A stretch of DNA of 33,926 nt from Pseudomonadota bacterium. Lineage in GTDB: Bacteria > Myxococcota > Bradymonadia > UBA4248. The DNA lies in the NCBI GenBank assembly GCA_017613855.1, contig JAGACY010000200.1, positions 1-33,926 on the forward strand, given 5' to 3'. The notes below the pieces were generated by a model, which did no database searches, was not told the DNA's origin, and worked only from the letters and a program-made list of their open reading frames with translations. Shown one piece after another: positions 8,283 through 18,283 of the stretch. The stretch's first letter is position 1. Every line of letters starts with the position of its first letter. The position numbers and the translations under genes were made by a program.

Positions 8283-8319
8283 AAAAAAAAGCATTTGCAC
8301 AATAACTCGCCAATGCTTT
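8283..8319 (-). terminator. Hairpin plus U-tract upstream of yggS (possible attenuator)
   Basis: On the minus strand an 8-bp stem (AAAGCATT at 8319-8312, AATGCTTT at 8295-8288) with a 16-nt loop runs into eight T (8290-8283). It ends 24 nt before the yggS ATG. It could stop transcription arriving from upstream, or attenuate yggS-pdxA. Confidence 0.5.
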
Positions 8320-8353
8320 GATATCCAGGTGTTCTTTTGTTTTTTTTGTGAGC

Positions 8354-8440
8354 TGCCGCCCTTTTCGCCGATGGCGAATACGTGCGGCTGCTTCGGCTAT
8401 TGGGCAAAGCCCAATACGCCTGCGCATTTTTGGGGGCGCA
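8354..8440. repeat. Nested palindromic intergenic element
   Basis: Adjacent small hairpins include TTCGCC-GAT-GGCGAA (8364-8378) and ATTGGGC-AAA-GCCCAAT (8399-8415), the second followed by ACG. Similar hairpins ending in ATACG or TATT recur in other gaps of the window. Confidence 0.65.
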
Positions 8441-8475
8441 AATTCATGGGGTGACAGGAAAAATGATTCTGTCAG

Positions 8476-8562
8476 AAAAAAATCCCCCTGGCCGCGAGGT
8501 CAAGTGCAATTGAAATGCCTCCAAAACGTGGTCTATGCCACCAAAACAGGCCAGGGGGAGAT
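8476..8562 (-). ncRNA. Candidate structured RNA (three-way junction)
   Basis: On the minus strand an 11-bp perfect stem (8559-8549 with 8493-8483) closes a multi-branch structure and is followed by seven U (8482-8476). Inside are GTGG-CATAGA-CCAC and a longer arm with GAGG/CCTC and TCAA/TTGA. The sequence contains a direct repeat, GTTTTGGNGGCAT (plus-strand 8535-8547 and 8515-8527), 20 nt apart. It lies just downstream of the tRNA terminator, so it may be a separate small RNA or a second tRNA-operon terminator. It resembles no RNA class known to me. Confidence 0.45.
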
Positions 8563-8570
8563 TGTGCGGC

Positions 8571-8601
8571 AAAAAAAAACGCCATCCCGCTGGGATGGCG
8601 T
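8571..8601 (-). terminator. Terminator of the tRNA operon
   Basis: A 10-bp stem (8579-8588 with 8592-8601) with a GCT loop is followed on the minus strand by nine U. It lies 20 nt after tRNA-Lys. Confidence 0.88.
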
Positions 8602-8620
8602 CACGCGGTCAAAGCCGCAA

Positions 8621-8693
8621 TAGGTGTAGAAGGAATCGAACCTTCAACCAACGGATTAAGAGTCCGGTGCTCTGCCAATTGAGCTATACACCC
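8621..8693 (-). tRNA. tRNA-Lys (CTT)
   Basis: A cloverleaf folds on the minus strand: acceptor GGGTGTA with TACACCT (one G-U), D-arm AGCTCAATTGGCAGAGCA and T-arm GAAGGTTCGATTCCTTC. The anticodon loop CTCTTAA holds CTT (plus-strand AAG at 8658-8660), so it reads Lys AAG. The outer pair of the anticodon stem is a C-T mismatch. The discriminator is A; CCA is not encoded. It is the last tRNA of the operon. Confidence 0.93.
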
Positions 8694-8703
8694 ACAAATC
8701 ACG

Positions 8704-8777
8704 TACACCCGGTAGGATTCGAACCTGCGACCCTCGGATTCGAAGTCCGATGCTCTATCCAGCTGAGCTACGGGTGC
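8704..8777 (-). tRNA. tRNA-Arg (TCG)
   Basis: The acceptor GCACCCG pairs with CGGGTGT, the D-arm and the anticodon stem TCGGA/TCCGA are regular, and the loop CTTCGAA holds TCG, reading Arg CGN. The T-stem GCAGG/CCTAC has one C-A mismatch at its second pair. CCA is not encoded. It lies 10 nt from tRNA-Lys. Confidence 0.93.
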
Positions 8778-8781
8778 TCAG

Positions 8782-8856
8782 GGTGGGTAGTGGGGCTCGA
8801 ACCCACGGCCTCAGGAACCACAATCCCGCGCTCGTACCAACTGAGCTATACCCACC
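8782..8856 (-). tRNA. tRNA-His (GTG)
   Basis: The acceptor stem GTGGGTA/TACCCAC carries the extra 5' G (minus-1) opposite discriminator C, the hallmark of tRNA-His. The anticodon loop TTGTGGT gives GTG. It is the first tRNA of the operon, about 30 nt after the predicted transcription start. Confidence 0.95.
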
Positions 8857-8892
8857 ATCCGCTGGAGTTTCATCCTCCATCGAACGACGCGC

Positions 8893-8921
8893 CTTATAGG
8901 CGCATCACGCGATTTGGTCAA
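8893..8921 (-). promoter_or_regulatory. Strong sigma-70 promoter of the tRNA operon
   Basis: On the minus strand TTGACC (8921-8916) and TATAAG (8898-8893) are 17 nt apart, followed by a GC-rich segment as in stringent-controlled stable RNA promoters. It lies about 37 nt before tRNA-His. Confidence 0.85.
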
Positions 8922-8998
8922 TAGTTTTTTTTATTATTTTCGTATTGCCTTTAAGAACGCTCTCAAAAATATGGCTGTGTACGGCCACCGTGTCGATC

Positions 8999-9068
8999 GT
9001 AGCTTAGATCTTGGAGCTTCGAGAATAACGCCGCAACTCCAGACTCTAAGCCTCAAAATCAGAGCTTA
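8999..9068. repeat. Degenerate 7-bp tandem array
   Basis: Heptamers GTAGCTT, AGATCTT, GGAGCTT, CGAGAAT and then CAACTCC, AGACTCT, AAGCCTC, AAAATCA, GAGCTTA keep a 7-bp period. The units are diverged, so this is less certain than the exact arrays. Confidence 0.45.
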
Positions 9069-9089
9069 TCTCATCATGCCGATCCCAAA

Positions 9090-11585
9090 TTAGATATTTC
9101 GGCGGCGTCTTAGAATCATACACCCTAATATGCCGCACATCAGAATACTCAGAGGGGCCGATTGATTCTGAATGGGGGTTCCGGAACAGTCGGATTCTGC
9201 GCTCACTCGTACCGAAGGATCGGTCGAACCGCCCGGCTTATTATTATCTCCGGGATCCTCATTACCAGGTTTGTCTGGTTTTGCATCAGGATCTGTGACA
9301 CCCGGCTCATCGACATGGTTTTCTTCGGAATAAGGTTCGACTTTAATCGCATCATACACAATGCGGTTTGAGATATCCGCGGATGATCCGCTGTTGTTGA
9401 GCTGGATGTACTGAACACCGCCTTCAGACAGATCGACGTCGGTCAGTTTGACCCATCCGGATGCATTCGCCGTTTTGATGAGATAGGTTTCGAGGTTATC
9501 CGATGCTCTCACGGTGTAAACGACCTGACTCGAGAGATTGCCAATGCCGCTGTCGATGTACACAGAAAGGGTATATTTGCCGGCCTTGGTCACTTTCAGG
9601 TACCAGGTGCCAATTGCACTATATGAATCAGCCGAAACATTGGCATAGTACAGATGGCTCTGGTAACCATACGAAGCAAGTTCTGACCAGTCTTTCGAAT
9701 CAGAACGTACGAAACAGGCATCCTGATCATCAATGATTACAGAGGGTTGGCCAGCAATTTCGGTCAAACACTCCGCAGGAATACCATTGGTGTCCAGCTC
9801 ATCTGAAGGTGGATTGGGTGGATCGGGTGTATCGGGAGGATTCACCGGGGGCTGGCTGTCATTGGGAACGCATGCCCCTTCATTGCAGTGTTCATCCTCG
9901 CCACAGGGGATGACCTGGGTTCCCCATTCATAGCAGCCATCACCGTTATAATCATCGCATTTGATTACACCATTGCCGCTGCATTGCATGCTGTTTGCCG
10001 TACATGTGCTCGTACAGGGGATTGAATCCTCAATGCATGCGCCGTTTGAGCACTTTTGGTTATCGCCGCATGGAGTCACTCCCGACCAGGCCAGGCAGCC
10101 ATTTGCATCTTTGGTACAGATATGGTAGCCGGTGCCGGAGCATTCGCGCATATCCGCGGCTGCGCAGGTATTGTTGCATGTAATGGGATTCTTTTCACAA
10201 ACGCCGCCTTTGCAGGTTTCATCACTGGCACATGCGGTCACGCTGCCCCATGCTGTACAGCCGTCACTCCCTTTGGAACAAACCTGGACGCCGTTACCGG
10301 AACACTGTTTCGCACCATTGGTACAGGCATCTGTACAGCTGACGGCATCTTCAAACTTGATCGCATCAAAGAGGACGCGCTTACCATTTTTATCGGTATA
10401 GGGTTCTCCGGAGGCATCATCCAGTTTGACCCATTGGTCGCCGCCTTTGGCAAAGGTAAACTTGCCAAGCGATACCCACCCGGATTTATTCTGAAGGTTT
10501 ATGTTGATTTTGGATTCTTTGCCGGATGCACGGATGGTATAGGGAGCTTTCTCGCTGACGGCACCTACGCCCGACTGTATGTACGCAAAAACTTCATAAG
10601 TTCCGGGACGCGTGACATTTACCGTCCATGTACCGATGGCTTCGGCTGCCTCGGCCCATACATAGGTATAAAAGAGATGGTTGTTGTAACCGGCGTTCAC
10701 ATCCCACCAGGCATCCGTGGCTGAACGTGAAAAACAGGGATCCTGCTCATCGATAATGACACCGGATTTATCCAGAACAGTCGTACATTTGGGTGTCTCG
10801 GGTGGTTCTTCTCCGCTTAAGTGAGACGAATCAAGAACGCAGCTGCCGCTTGCTTTGGTCAGCTCGATATCTGCACCATAGAAATATTTTAAGATATTGT
10901 CCCATTTCCAGCCATTATTCGCCAAACAGGATGCACCGTTCTGAGCCATGCAGCCTCGGTTGGCATAGTTCCCGTCATTCACCCAACCAAGTGTAGTCTG
11001 CGTAAAACCATTGGCTTTGTTACCGGATTTACCCCAGTTATAGGTCACGTACGATTGAACGCCTACCCATCCTGTCTGGCCGCTCGATACGGTCGGTTTG
11101 CATTCGGAATTCAGATAGGTCTGAGTGACACCTGAAACATAGAAACCGGCGGTCACTGTGCCTTTGTACATCATCACATAGCCGGATGTCGCGTTGGTGG
11201 CATCCTTGCAGCGATTGAGCTGAGCCGTCGAAGGCGCACGGCTTTCGCATTTATAAACCTGATCGCCCTGGCTGTTTTGGACGGGGGTACCGCCTGTACT
11301 GATCTTGTAATACGCAAATGTACGGGCTGCTGCAGACTGGGCCTTGAGTGCTTCATCCGGTGCATTGCCATTTTCGCACCACGTAACATTGGGAACGTAG
11401 TCCGTTTCCATTTGCACTGTGCCGTAACCCTGAACAGCAATACTGCAATTTGCATTCAAAGCAGCTTTCGTAACGGTATATTCAGGATTGACACCGTAAT
11501 TCTCTATGGAGTCTGCTTCCTCTGAACATCCGGAAAATCCCATTGCCAATAATGCCATTGCTATTAGTAATGAAGTTTTTCTCAT
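9090..11585 (-). CDS. SpoIID/LytB-domain lipoprotein with golvesin-type and Cys-rich modules
   Basis: The 831-aa protein has a lipobox (FSGC, Cys20), so it is membrane-anchored. Residues ~40-245 match the SpoIID/LytB domain, a peptidoglycan-acting fold, with DYVPNV and ALKAQSAAARTFAYY (79-93). Two golvesin C-terminal-type modules follow, at about 274-412 and 605-745; each starts with a DxQDxCF motif and ends with FDAIK or YDAIK. Between them lie three Cys repeats (C-x3-C-x5-QC-SGxGxxxC) and a Pro/Asp linker. The tail is a hydrophobic stretch ending in RRRRNI, preceded by a Cys, which resembles a MYXO-CTERM sorting signal. AGGAG precedes the ATG by 8 nt. It probably binds or remodels the cell wall. 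It has no obvious operon partner. Confidence 0.85.
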   Translation of the reverse strand: MRKTSLLIAMALLAMGFSGCSEEADSIENYGVNPEYTVTKAALNANCSIAVQGYGTVQMETDYVPNVTWCENGNAPDEALKAQSAAARTFAYYKISTGGTPVQNSQGDQVYKCESRAPSTAQLNRCKDATNATSGYVMMYKGTVTAGFYVSGVTQTYLNSECKPTVSSGQTGWVGVQSYVTYNWGKSGNKANGFTQTTLGWVNDGNYANRGCMAQNGASCLANNGWKWDNILKYFYGADIELTKASGSCVLDSSHLSGEEPPETPKCTTVLDKSGVIIDEQDPCFSRSATDAWWDVNAGYNNHLFYTYVWAEAAEAIGTWTVNVTRPGTYEVFAYIQSGVGAVSEKAPYTIRASGKESKININLQNKSGWVSLGKFTFAKGGDQWVKLDDASGEPYTDKNGKRVLFDAIKFEDAVSCTDACTNGAKQCSGNGVQVCSKGSDGCTAWGSVTACASDETCKGGVCEKNPITCNNTCAAADMRECSGTGYHICTKDANGCLAWSGVTPCGDNQKCSNGACIEDSIPCTSTCTANSMQCSGNGVIKCDDYNGDGCYEWGTQVIPCGEDEHCNEGACVPNDSQPPVNPPDTPDPPNPPSDELDTNGIPAECLTEIAGQPSVIIDDQDACFVRSDSKDWSELASYGYQSHLYYANVSADSYSAIGTWYLKVTKAGKYTLSVYIDSGIGNLSSQVVYTVRASDNLETYLIKTANASGWVKLTDVDLSEGGVQYIQLNNSGSSADISNRIVYDAIKVEPYSEENHVDEPGVTDPDAKPDKPGNEDPGDNNKPGGSTDPSVRVSAESDCSGTPIQNQSAPLSILMCGILGCMILRRRRNI

Positions 11586-11686
11586 TTCGCGCTCTCCTAT
11601 GTGAAATCACAAAAAATCCCAACATATACTAACACAAAATGGGATGCTTTTCAGTTAAAACCGATTTTTATTTCACAAAAAAGAAC

Positions 11687-11720
11687 AAAAAAAAAGCCAC
11701 CTCCGCAGAGATGGCTTTTT
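11687..11720 (-). terminator. Terminator of groES-groEL
   Basis: A stem of 9 bp, extending to 13 with A/T pairs (11691-11703 with 11708-11720), has a 4-nt loop and a U-run on the minus strand. One pair is G-U in the RNA. It lies 20 nt past the groEL stop. Confidence 0.85.
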
Positions 11721-11739
11721 CACTCTATGCAACAGGATT

Positions 11740-13392
<1,653 letters not shown>

Positions 13393-13680
13393 TTATTCCA
13401 AAATACCAAGAATATCGCTCTCTTTCAGGATCATGTGTTCCGTTCCGTCGACCTTGATTTCGGTGCCTGCATATTTGCCAAACAGAACGCGATCGCCTTC
13501 TTTGACTTCGGGTTTGACTCTCGAACCATCTTCGAGACGTTTGCCTTCTCCTACTGCAATGACAATACCCTCAAGTGGTTTTTCCTTTGCCGTATCGGGA
13601 ATAATAATGCCACCTGCGCTGCGCGTTTCACTTTCTACACGTTTGACTAAAACACGATCCTGCAATGGACGAACTTTCAT
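13393..13680 (-). CDS. groES: Co-chaperonin GroES
   Basis: The 95-aa product has the standard GroES length and motifs: [16 protein letters not shown] at the start, a mobile loop near [11 protein letters not shown], and the [15 protein letters not shown] segment. It caps GroEL in the cytoplasm. AAAGGAG lies about 7 nt before the ATG. It is the promoter-proximal gene of groES-groEL, separated by 15 nt. Confidence 0.99.
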   Translation of the reverse strand: MKVRPLQDRVLVKRVESETRSAGGIIIPDTAKEKPLEGIVIAVGEGKRLEDGSRVKPEVKEGDRVLFGKYAGTEIKVDGTEHMILKESDILGILE

Positions 13681-13745
13681 TTTTTACTCCTTTGCTCTTG
13701 ATTTCTTGCGGGGCGAATTGATATGCCCTGCATAACGGGCAACAC

Positions 13746-13772
13746 AGATTAGGCACAACTTTTTAAAGTCAA
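13746..13772 (-). promoter_or_regulatory. Candidate groES promoter
   Basis: On the minus strand TTGACT (13772-13767) is followed by TAATCT (13751-13746). The spacer is 15 nt, shorter than usual. No CIRCE inverted repeat (TTAGCACTC-N9-GAGTGCTAA) or clear heat-shock sigma motif was found. Confidence 0.35.
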
Positions 13773-13835
13773 CCCTTCTGTGCTTATTTTTTGTTTTTTG
13801 AAATATATTGCATGAGATGATAATTAATAAAAAAT

Positions 13836-13903
13836 GGCGGGCCGTATTCGCAGAATAGGCACGCCAAAAGCGTGCTTATTGGCCGAAGGCCAATTGCACG
13901 CAT
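13836..13903. repeat. Nested palindromic intergenic element
   Basis: Hairpins GCACGC-CAAAA-GCGTGC (13859-13875) and ATTGGCC-GAA-GGCCAAT (13878-13894) sit in a row, preceded by an ATTC-GCA-GAAT hairpin. The element ends just before the Shine-Dalgarno of the gene at 13920. Confidence 0.7.
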
Positions 13904-13919
13904 CAAAAGGAATCTCATT

Positions 13920-15413
13920 ATGAAAAAAAATACCTTATATTTACTTGCGATTATCGCATTTTTATGCGCACTCACTGCCTGTAAGAAAAATTCAGAAATA
14001 CAGGATGAACAGAAGCCGGTCGTACCCGAAACCCCGCTTCCAGGTTCGCCCGAAGAGGTCGTGCTCGCTACAGATGCGGTTAAACTGACGATGCGGGATT
14101 ACGATCGATGCATCGACGTACACCGTCTTAAGGGGCATGTTCTGAACCAACGTGTGCTTGCAAATCCCAGGTTTCAACGCGATGAAGTCCAGCTGTGCCT
14201 GCAGTCTGCATATCTCAAAAAATACCTCAAGGACAATCACGTGGAGGTGCTGCCGGTTGAACGGCAGGTCGAGATTCAGCGCGCCATGGAACATGCGGGT
14301 GCTCAGAGTGAAGCTGTTCTTGCAGAAAAACTTGGCGTTTCCGTAGAAGTTTTGAATGAAATCGTCGATGAGGCCGTCATTCCTGCTGCCATGCAAAGAG
14401 CTTTGGCAACACGCATACCGAATGAAGAGGCCAAAAAGCACTTCATGCGTGATGAACGCAAATATACGGTCGAAATTGCCGATTTTGACAATACGCCCAC
14501 GGATGAGGATATCGAGCTTTTTACCAAGAATTCACAGGATAAAATGACGGCTTATCTGTCGGGCCATCCCGAGACCGTCATGACACCTCCAAGGGCCGAT
14601 CTTGCACGATTTGCCTATGCATTTGATGATGATCCCGATAACGAGCAGAGAGCCTATCAGAAAATGGATCAGCTCAGACAGTTCGCCGTTACGAATGGGG
14701 CTGAAAAAACCGTTGAATTCTGCCAGAAAGAAGCCAATCATGGTTGTCAGGTGCTCAATGATACTAAAAATCGCCTCATCCTGGATCGCAGCGATGAGAC
14801 TGCGTGGGCATTTCGCATTCCGGTCGGTGGGGTGAGCGATATTAAGCGCGAAACGGATCACCATGAAATTCTCATTCTGCTTGATATTCGTGCCCCCGAG
14901 GCCATGAATGTGCGCGATCCGGCCAACATGAAATTGGTTGCCGCCAATGTGATGAAGCAATCCGAACCTGCACCGCATTTGATCGATGTGCTCAAGCCCG
15001 CACTCGAAGCGCCGGAACCCGATTTTAAAGCGGTTACGGAAACCAATGGCGGGCATTTTCAGCACTATGAGAATGTTTCCTTCTTTGATCTGTCCAGCCA
15101 CAAAAATTTGCGCAGTGCACAGGAACTTCTCAAAATACTGGCTGAGGTCAAGCCTGAGCAGAAAGACTTGTTCTCAAATCCCATTGTGTACAATAACCAT
15201 TTGTTCATTTTCAGGGTTAAGGATCTGACCGATCCGACCGAAGAAGAACTTAAGAATAATCTTAATCAATGGAAGGCTAAAAAGGCCACAGATCCCAGTC
15301 GAGATCTTGTCGTTGACTGGCTTAATCAAAATATGCCTTCCATGACCTCACTCAATATCAAGCCCATTCAAGCAAAATACGGCATTCTTCAGCCAAATGG
15401 AACGATTCGGTAA
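13920..15413 (+). CDS. PpiC/SurA-like peptidyl-prolyl isomerase lipoprotein
   Basis: Starting at the ATG at 13920 (AAGGAA 8 nt upstream), the protein is 497 aa; a longer frame from 13872 only adds palindromic DNA. The lipobox LTAC gives Cys21, so it is a lipoprotein. The segment VVLATDAVKLTMRDYDRCIDV resembles the N-terminal domain of SurA/PrsA-type chaperones (VARVNGxxIT...DxDR). Two later stretches, around residues 220-335 and 360-460, look like diverged PpiC rotamase domains (for example WAFRIPVGGVSD and HEILILLDI). Activity of these domains is uncertain. The next gene, an FG-GAP protein, starts 2 nt after its stop, so a role in folding or exporting that protein is a reasonable inference. 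Confidence 0.6.
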   Translation: MKKNTLYLLAIIAFLCALTACKKNSEIQDEQKPVVPETPLPGSPEEVVLATDAVKLTMRDYDRCIDVHRLKGHVLNQRVLANPRFQRDEVQLCLQSAYLKKYLKDNHVEVLPVERQVEIQRAMEHAGAQSEAVLAEKLGVSVEVLNEIVDEAVIPAAMQRALATRIPNEEAKKHFMRDERKYTVEIADFDNTPTDEDIELFTKNSQDKMTAYLSGHPETVMTPPRADLARFAYAFDDDPDNEQRAYQKMDQLRQFAVTNGAEKTVEFCQKEANHGCQVLNDTKNRLILDRSDETAWAFRIPVGGVSDIKRETDHHEILILLDIRAPEAMNVRDPANMKLVAANVMKQSEPAPHLIDVLKPALEAPEPDFKAVTETNGGHFQHYENVSFFDLSSHKNLRSAQELLKILAEVKPEQKDLFSNPIVYNNHLFIFRVKDLTDPTEEELKNNLNQWKAKKATDPSRDLVVDWLNQNMPSMTSLNIKPIQAKYGILQPNGTIR

Positions 15414-15415
15414 TC

Positions 15416-18268
15416 ATGCAAAATAAGATCTTTTTCATTAGTTTTGTGGCGATGTGTTTGGCGGCTTCGACCGCATACGCTCAAAATGCCGCATCATGGC
15501 AGCTTGAAGCCGGACGGATTATCGGCGGGAGCAGTGCCGAATCCGGTGCACGCCTTATGGATCCCGTCATCATCGACTTTAATCAGGATGGCATGGATGA
15601 TCTCGTCTTTGGGGCACCCGGTACGAGCCCAAATGCGACTTCCGGGGCTGGCAGCGTTTATGTCATTCTCGGAAAAAAGAACCTGGACTTGAGCGGAAAA
15701 ATTGATACCACCCAATGGACTTCATTCGATTATCGATTCGATGGTCACACACCTAATGGTATGCTTGGTATCCAGTTGTACAGCGGTGATTTTAATGGCG
15801 ATGGCAGTAAGGATTTGGCCATTGCAGAACCCGGAGGCATGGGCACGGTTTATATCCTGTACAGCGGAAAACAACGCGCTCCCGGAACATACGACATTAC
15901 CCAAAAAGGCGCGGCAGATGTTTCTTTTGGCATGACAGAACAAGGCTCCAATCTCGGGCTTTCCGGCTGCATTGGCGACTTTAACCGCGATGGAATTGAC
16001 GATATCGCCATGGCTTCGTTGTCTCACAATGCCACGCTTGGGACAAATCTCAGCCTCGTCACGATCTTAGCCATGCGCCGCGAATGGGATAAATCTGCTT
16101 ACGATTTGAGCAGTAAAATTTATGGCAAAACCGTCATCTCCCGTCCTGTCGCGAGTACGACGCGCGTTCTCCACAATTGTACCGTGGGGGATTTTAATGA
16201 TGATAATGTTCCTGACATCGCACTGGGGATGCCGCTCGACAGCTATCAAAAACAGCGTGCCTCCGGAAGCGTCACGATGATTTATCATCCTTATAAATAT
16301 AACGGAACTACGATTGACATCGCATCTGTCGATGAAAAATACGGCATTCGAATCAGTGGCAATCAGGCAAATGCACAGTTTGGATATGCGCTTGCTGCCG
16401 GTGATTTTACAGGCGATGGCAAGGATGATTTAGCCATATCCGCCCCGAATCGACTCATCAAAGGACCCGATTCAGAAGGAACGGTTTATGTTTACGATTC
16501 GACTCATATGCCTGCTCAGTCGGGTGAACAACCCGATACTTACCAGATTAACGGCAATGGCGGTCAATTCGGGTATCGGCTTTACAGCTCGGATACCAAT
16601 GGGGACAAACGTTCCGATCTCGTGATTGCCGCGCCTTTTGCTGGGGTAGGGCAGTCCGGTTCATTGTCTGCCTATCTTGGCGGCCCATTTTTTGTTGAAA
16701 ATCTCGAAAACAAAAAAAATTCCGATATTGAACTGAGAGGCGCTGAACACATGAGTTTTGGGGTCGGTGCTGCTTTCGGCGATTTAAATGGTGATGGAAA
16801 AACGGATGTGGCGGTGCGTTCTGCAGAAGATCCAGCACATCGTCCGATGACCGGTGCCTACGAAATTGTCGGGGATTTCCAGTCACTGCCGGCATCCTCT
16901 GAACTCTCCGATAATTTTCTCACCGTACTCGGACCAAGCAAAGGCGGCGGTTTGCAGATAAGCTCCCGTAAAATTCATTATCAGGGCAAAAACTATCTTG
17001 GCTGGTTATCACCTAAGGGAATGGGCAATCGAAGTGTCATTTGCCTCGTTGATACCGCGAGAACACTCAATTCTGATGTCTCTGTCACATCTTCGGATAG
17101 TTGTGATGTTCAGATAGTAGGACCCGAAAATGCCTCGATTATTGACTTTGCAGTCACCGATTCTGCCACGTTGAAACCTCTTTTGACCATTGCGGTTTCG
17201 GGGATGGCTGTTAACAAAGATAAAGCTCAGGGATTTGTTGCAGTTATCCCGCTTCCCGATGCCATTACACAACCACTCGTTTTAAATCTTACCGAAAATA
17301 CGCTCAAAACCGATGCCGTCACTTTTGTCTTGAGCGATGAACCCGCTGCAATGCTCGGACAAAAAATTGAATGGCTGGATCTCGATAAGGATGGCTATTT
17401 GGATCTCATCATCGGTGCTCCAAAGAGAGTCATCGACAATGACGTAAGCGGCAGTATCTTTGTCATTAAGGGAAATGCCGAACTTACAATGGGATTTCAT
17501 GAACTGACTGCCAAAGATGTCATCCAGTATGAAGGCTTTTCGAACGAAGAATTCGGCAGCCAATGGCAGGTGCTCGATTTTAACAAAGATGGCCAGCTCG
17601 ATCTTTTGGCAAGAGCAGCGCATACACCGGATGCTTTTGGGGATGAATATGCTACGGTCTATGCCATTTATGGTGCGGGACATCGCACCCCCAAAACGTA
17701 CAGTGTTCGCTCGCCCGAACTCGGCAGCATGCGGATTATTGCGGCTCAGTCGCGCGCCGGACTCGAAATTATCGAACAAAATGTCGATCTCAATGAGGAT
17801 GGCTACGATGATTTAATGCTTTTTTCACCGGATTATCGTGCCGGTTTGCAAAAAAAAGGCATCCTCTATGTGATTCAGACCAACGAAAATCACAGAAGTG
17901 GCGAGTTGCTTTTGACGCAGGAATCTCATATCGCATTTTCCTATACATCTGCGCGAAATGAAAAAATAACGGATGCACGGTTTATCCGTAATAACGGAAA
18001 ACTTGTCTTTGTGGTGGCTTCGGCAGATCTTGCAACAGGAACGGCGAGTTCATTGGGGGCCTTTGTCGATGAAGACGGCACTTTCAAAGGTGATTATACT
18101 TCTGCCAATCTCAAGCGTGTGCTGTCCGAAGCAAAATTACCCAAGGCTGTCAGCTTCCTTCTCATGCCCGATGAACAGAAAAATCAGGATGAAATTTGGT
18201 TGCTTTTCCCAGCTGATGGTGTGACGCAATCTGGTCAGGGCATTGCTCAGAAAGTAAAACCATGGTAA
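15416..18268 (+). CDS. Secreted FG-GAP repeat (integrin-alpha-like) protein
   Basis: The 950-aa protein has a signal peptide (cleavage likely after TAYA, residue 22) and about nine FG-GAP repeats with Ca-binding loops: DFNQDGMDD, DFNGDGSKD, DFNRDGIDD, DFTGDGKDD, DLNGDGKTD, DLDKDGYLD, DFNKDGQLD, DLNEDGYDD and a DFNDDNVPD variant. Each is followed by hydrophobic strands such as LVFGAP, so a beta-propeller is expected. Such proteins are commonly adhesive or surface structural. It starts 2 nt after the stop of the PpiC-like gene, with only a weak Shine-Dalgarno, so it is probably translationally coupled to that gene. No membrane anchor is seen at the C-terminus. Confidence 0.93.
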   Translation: MQNKIFFISFVAMCLAASTAYAQNAASWQLEAGRIIGGSSAESGARLMDPVIIDFNQDGMDDLVFGAPGTSPNATSGAGSVYVILGKKNLDLSGKIDTTQWTSFDYRFDGHTPNGMLGIQLYSGDFNGDGSKDLAIAEPGGMGTVYILYSGKQRAPGTYDITQKGAADVSFGMTEQGSNLGLSGCIGDFNRDGIDDIAMASLSHNATLGTNLSLVTILAMRREWDKSAYDLSSKIYGKTVISRPVASTTRVLHNCTVGDFNDDNVPDIALGMPLDSYQKQRASGSVTMIYHPYKYNGTTIDIASVDEKYGIRISGNQANAQFGYALAAGDFTGDGKDDLAISAPNRLIKGPDSEGTVYVYDSTHMPAQSGEQPDTYQINGNGGQFGYRLYSSDTNGDKRSDLVIAAPFAGVGQSGSLSAYLGGPFFVENLENKKNSDIELRGAEHMSFGVGAAFGDLNGDGKTDVAVRSAEDPAHRPMTGAYEIVGDFQSLPASSELSDNFLTVLGPSKGGGLQISSRKIHYQGKNYLGWLSPKGMGNRSVICLVDTARTLNSDVSVTSSDSCDVQIVGPENASIIDFAVTDSATLKPLLTIAVSGMAVNKDKAQGFVAVIPLPDAITQPLVLNLTENTLKTDAVTFVLSDEPAAMLGQKIEWLDLDKDGYLDLIIGAPKRVIDNDVSGSIFVIKGNAELTMGFHELTAKDVIQYEGFSNEEFGSQWQVLDFNKDGQLDLLARAAHTPDAFGDEYATVYAIYGAGHRTPKTYSVRSPELGSMRIIAAQSRAGLEIIEQNVDLNEDGYDDLMLFSPDYRAGLQKKGILYVIQTNENHRSGELLLTQESHIAFSYTSARNEKITDARFIRNNGKLVFVVASADLATGTASSLGAFVDEDGTFKGDYTSANLKRVLSEAKLPKAVSFLLMPDEQKNQDEIWLLFPADGVTQSGQGIAQKVKPW

Positions 18269-18283
18269 AAATTCCCCGGGAAT

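Larger units (their letters stand above)
8260..8620. other. Non-coding gap between yggS and the tRNA genes
   Basis: This gap of about 360 bp holds the yggS leader hairpin, the palindromic element, the structured RNA candidate and the tRNA terminator. The ORFs that cross it (8318-8623 and 8535-8924) run into the tRNA genes and are not believed. Confidence 0.6.

Noticed and set aside
8535..8924. 129-codon frame across the tRNA genes
   Set aside because: It covers three well-folded tRNAs on the other strand.
11590..11620. CRP-like site TGTGA..TCACA upstream of the SpoIID gene
   Set aside because: The arms are only 2 nt apart, while CRP sites need about 6.
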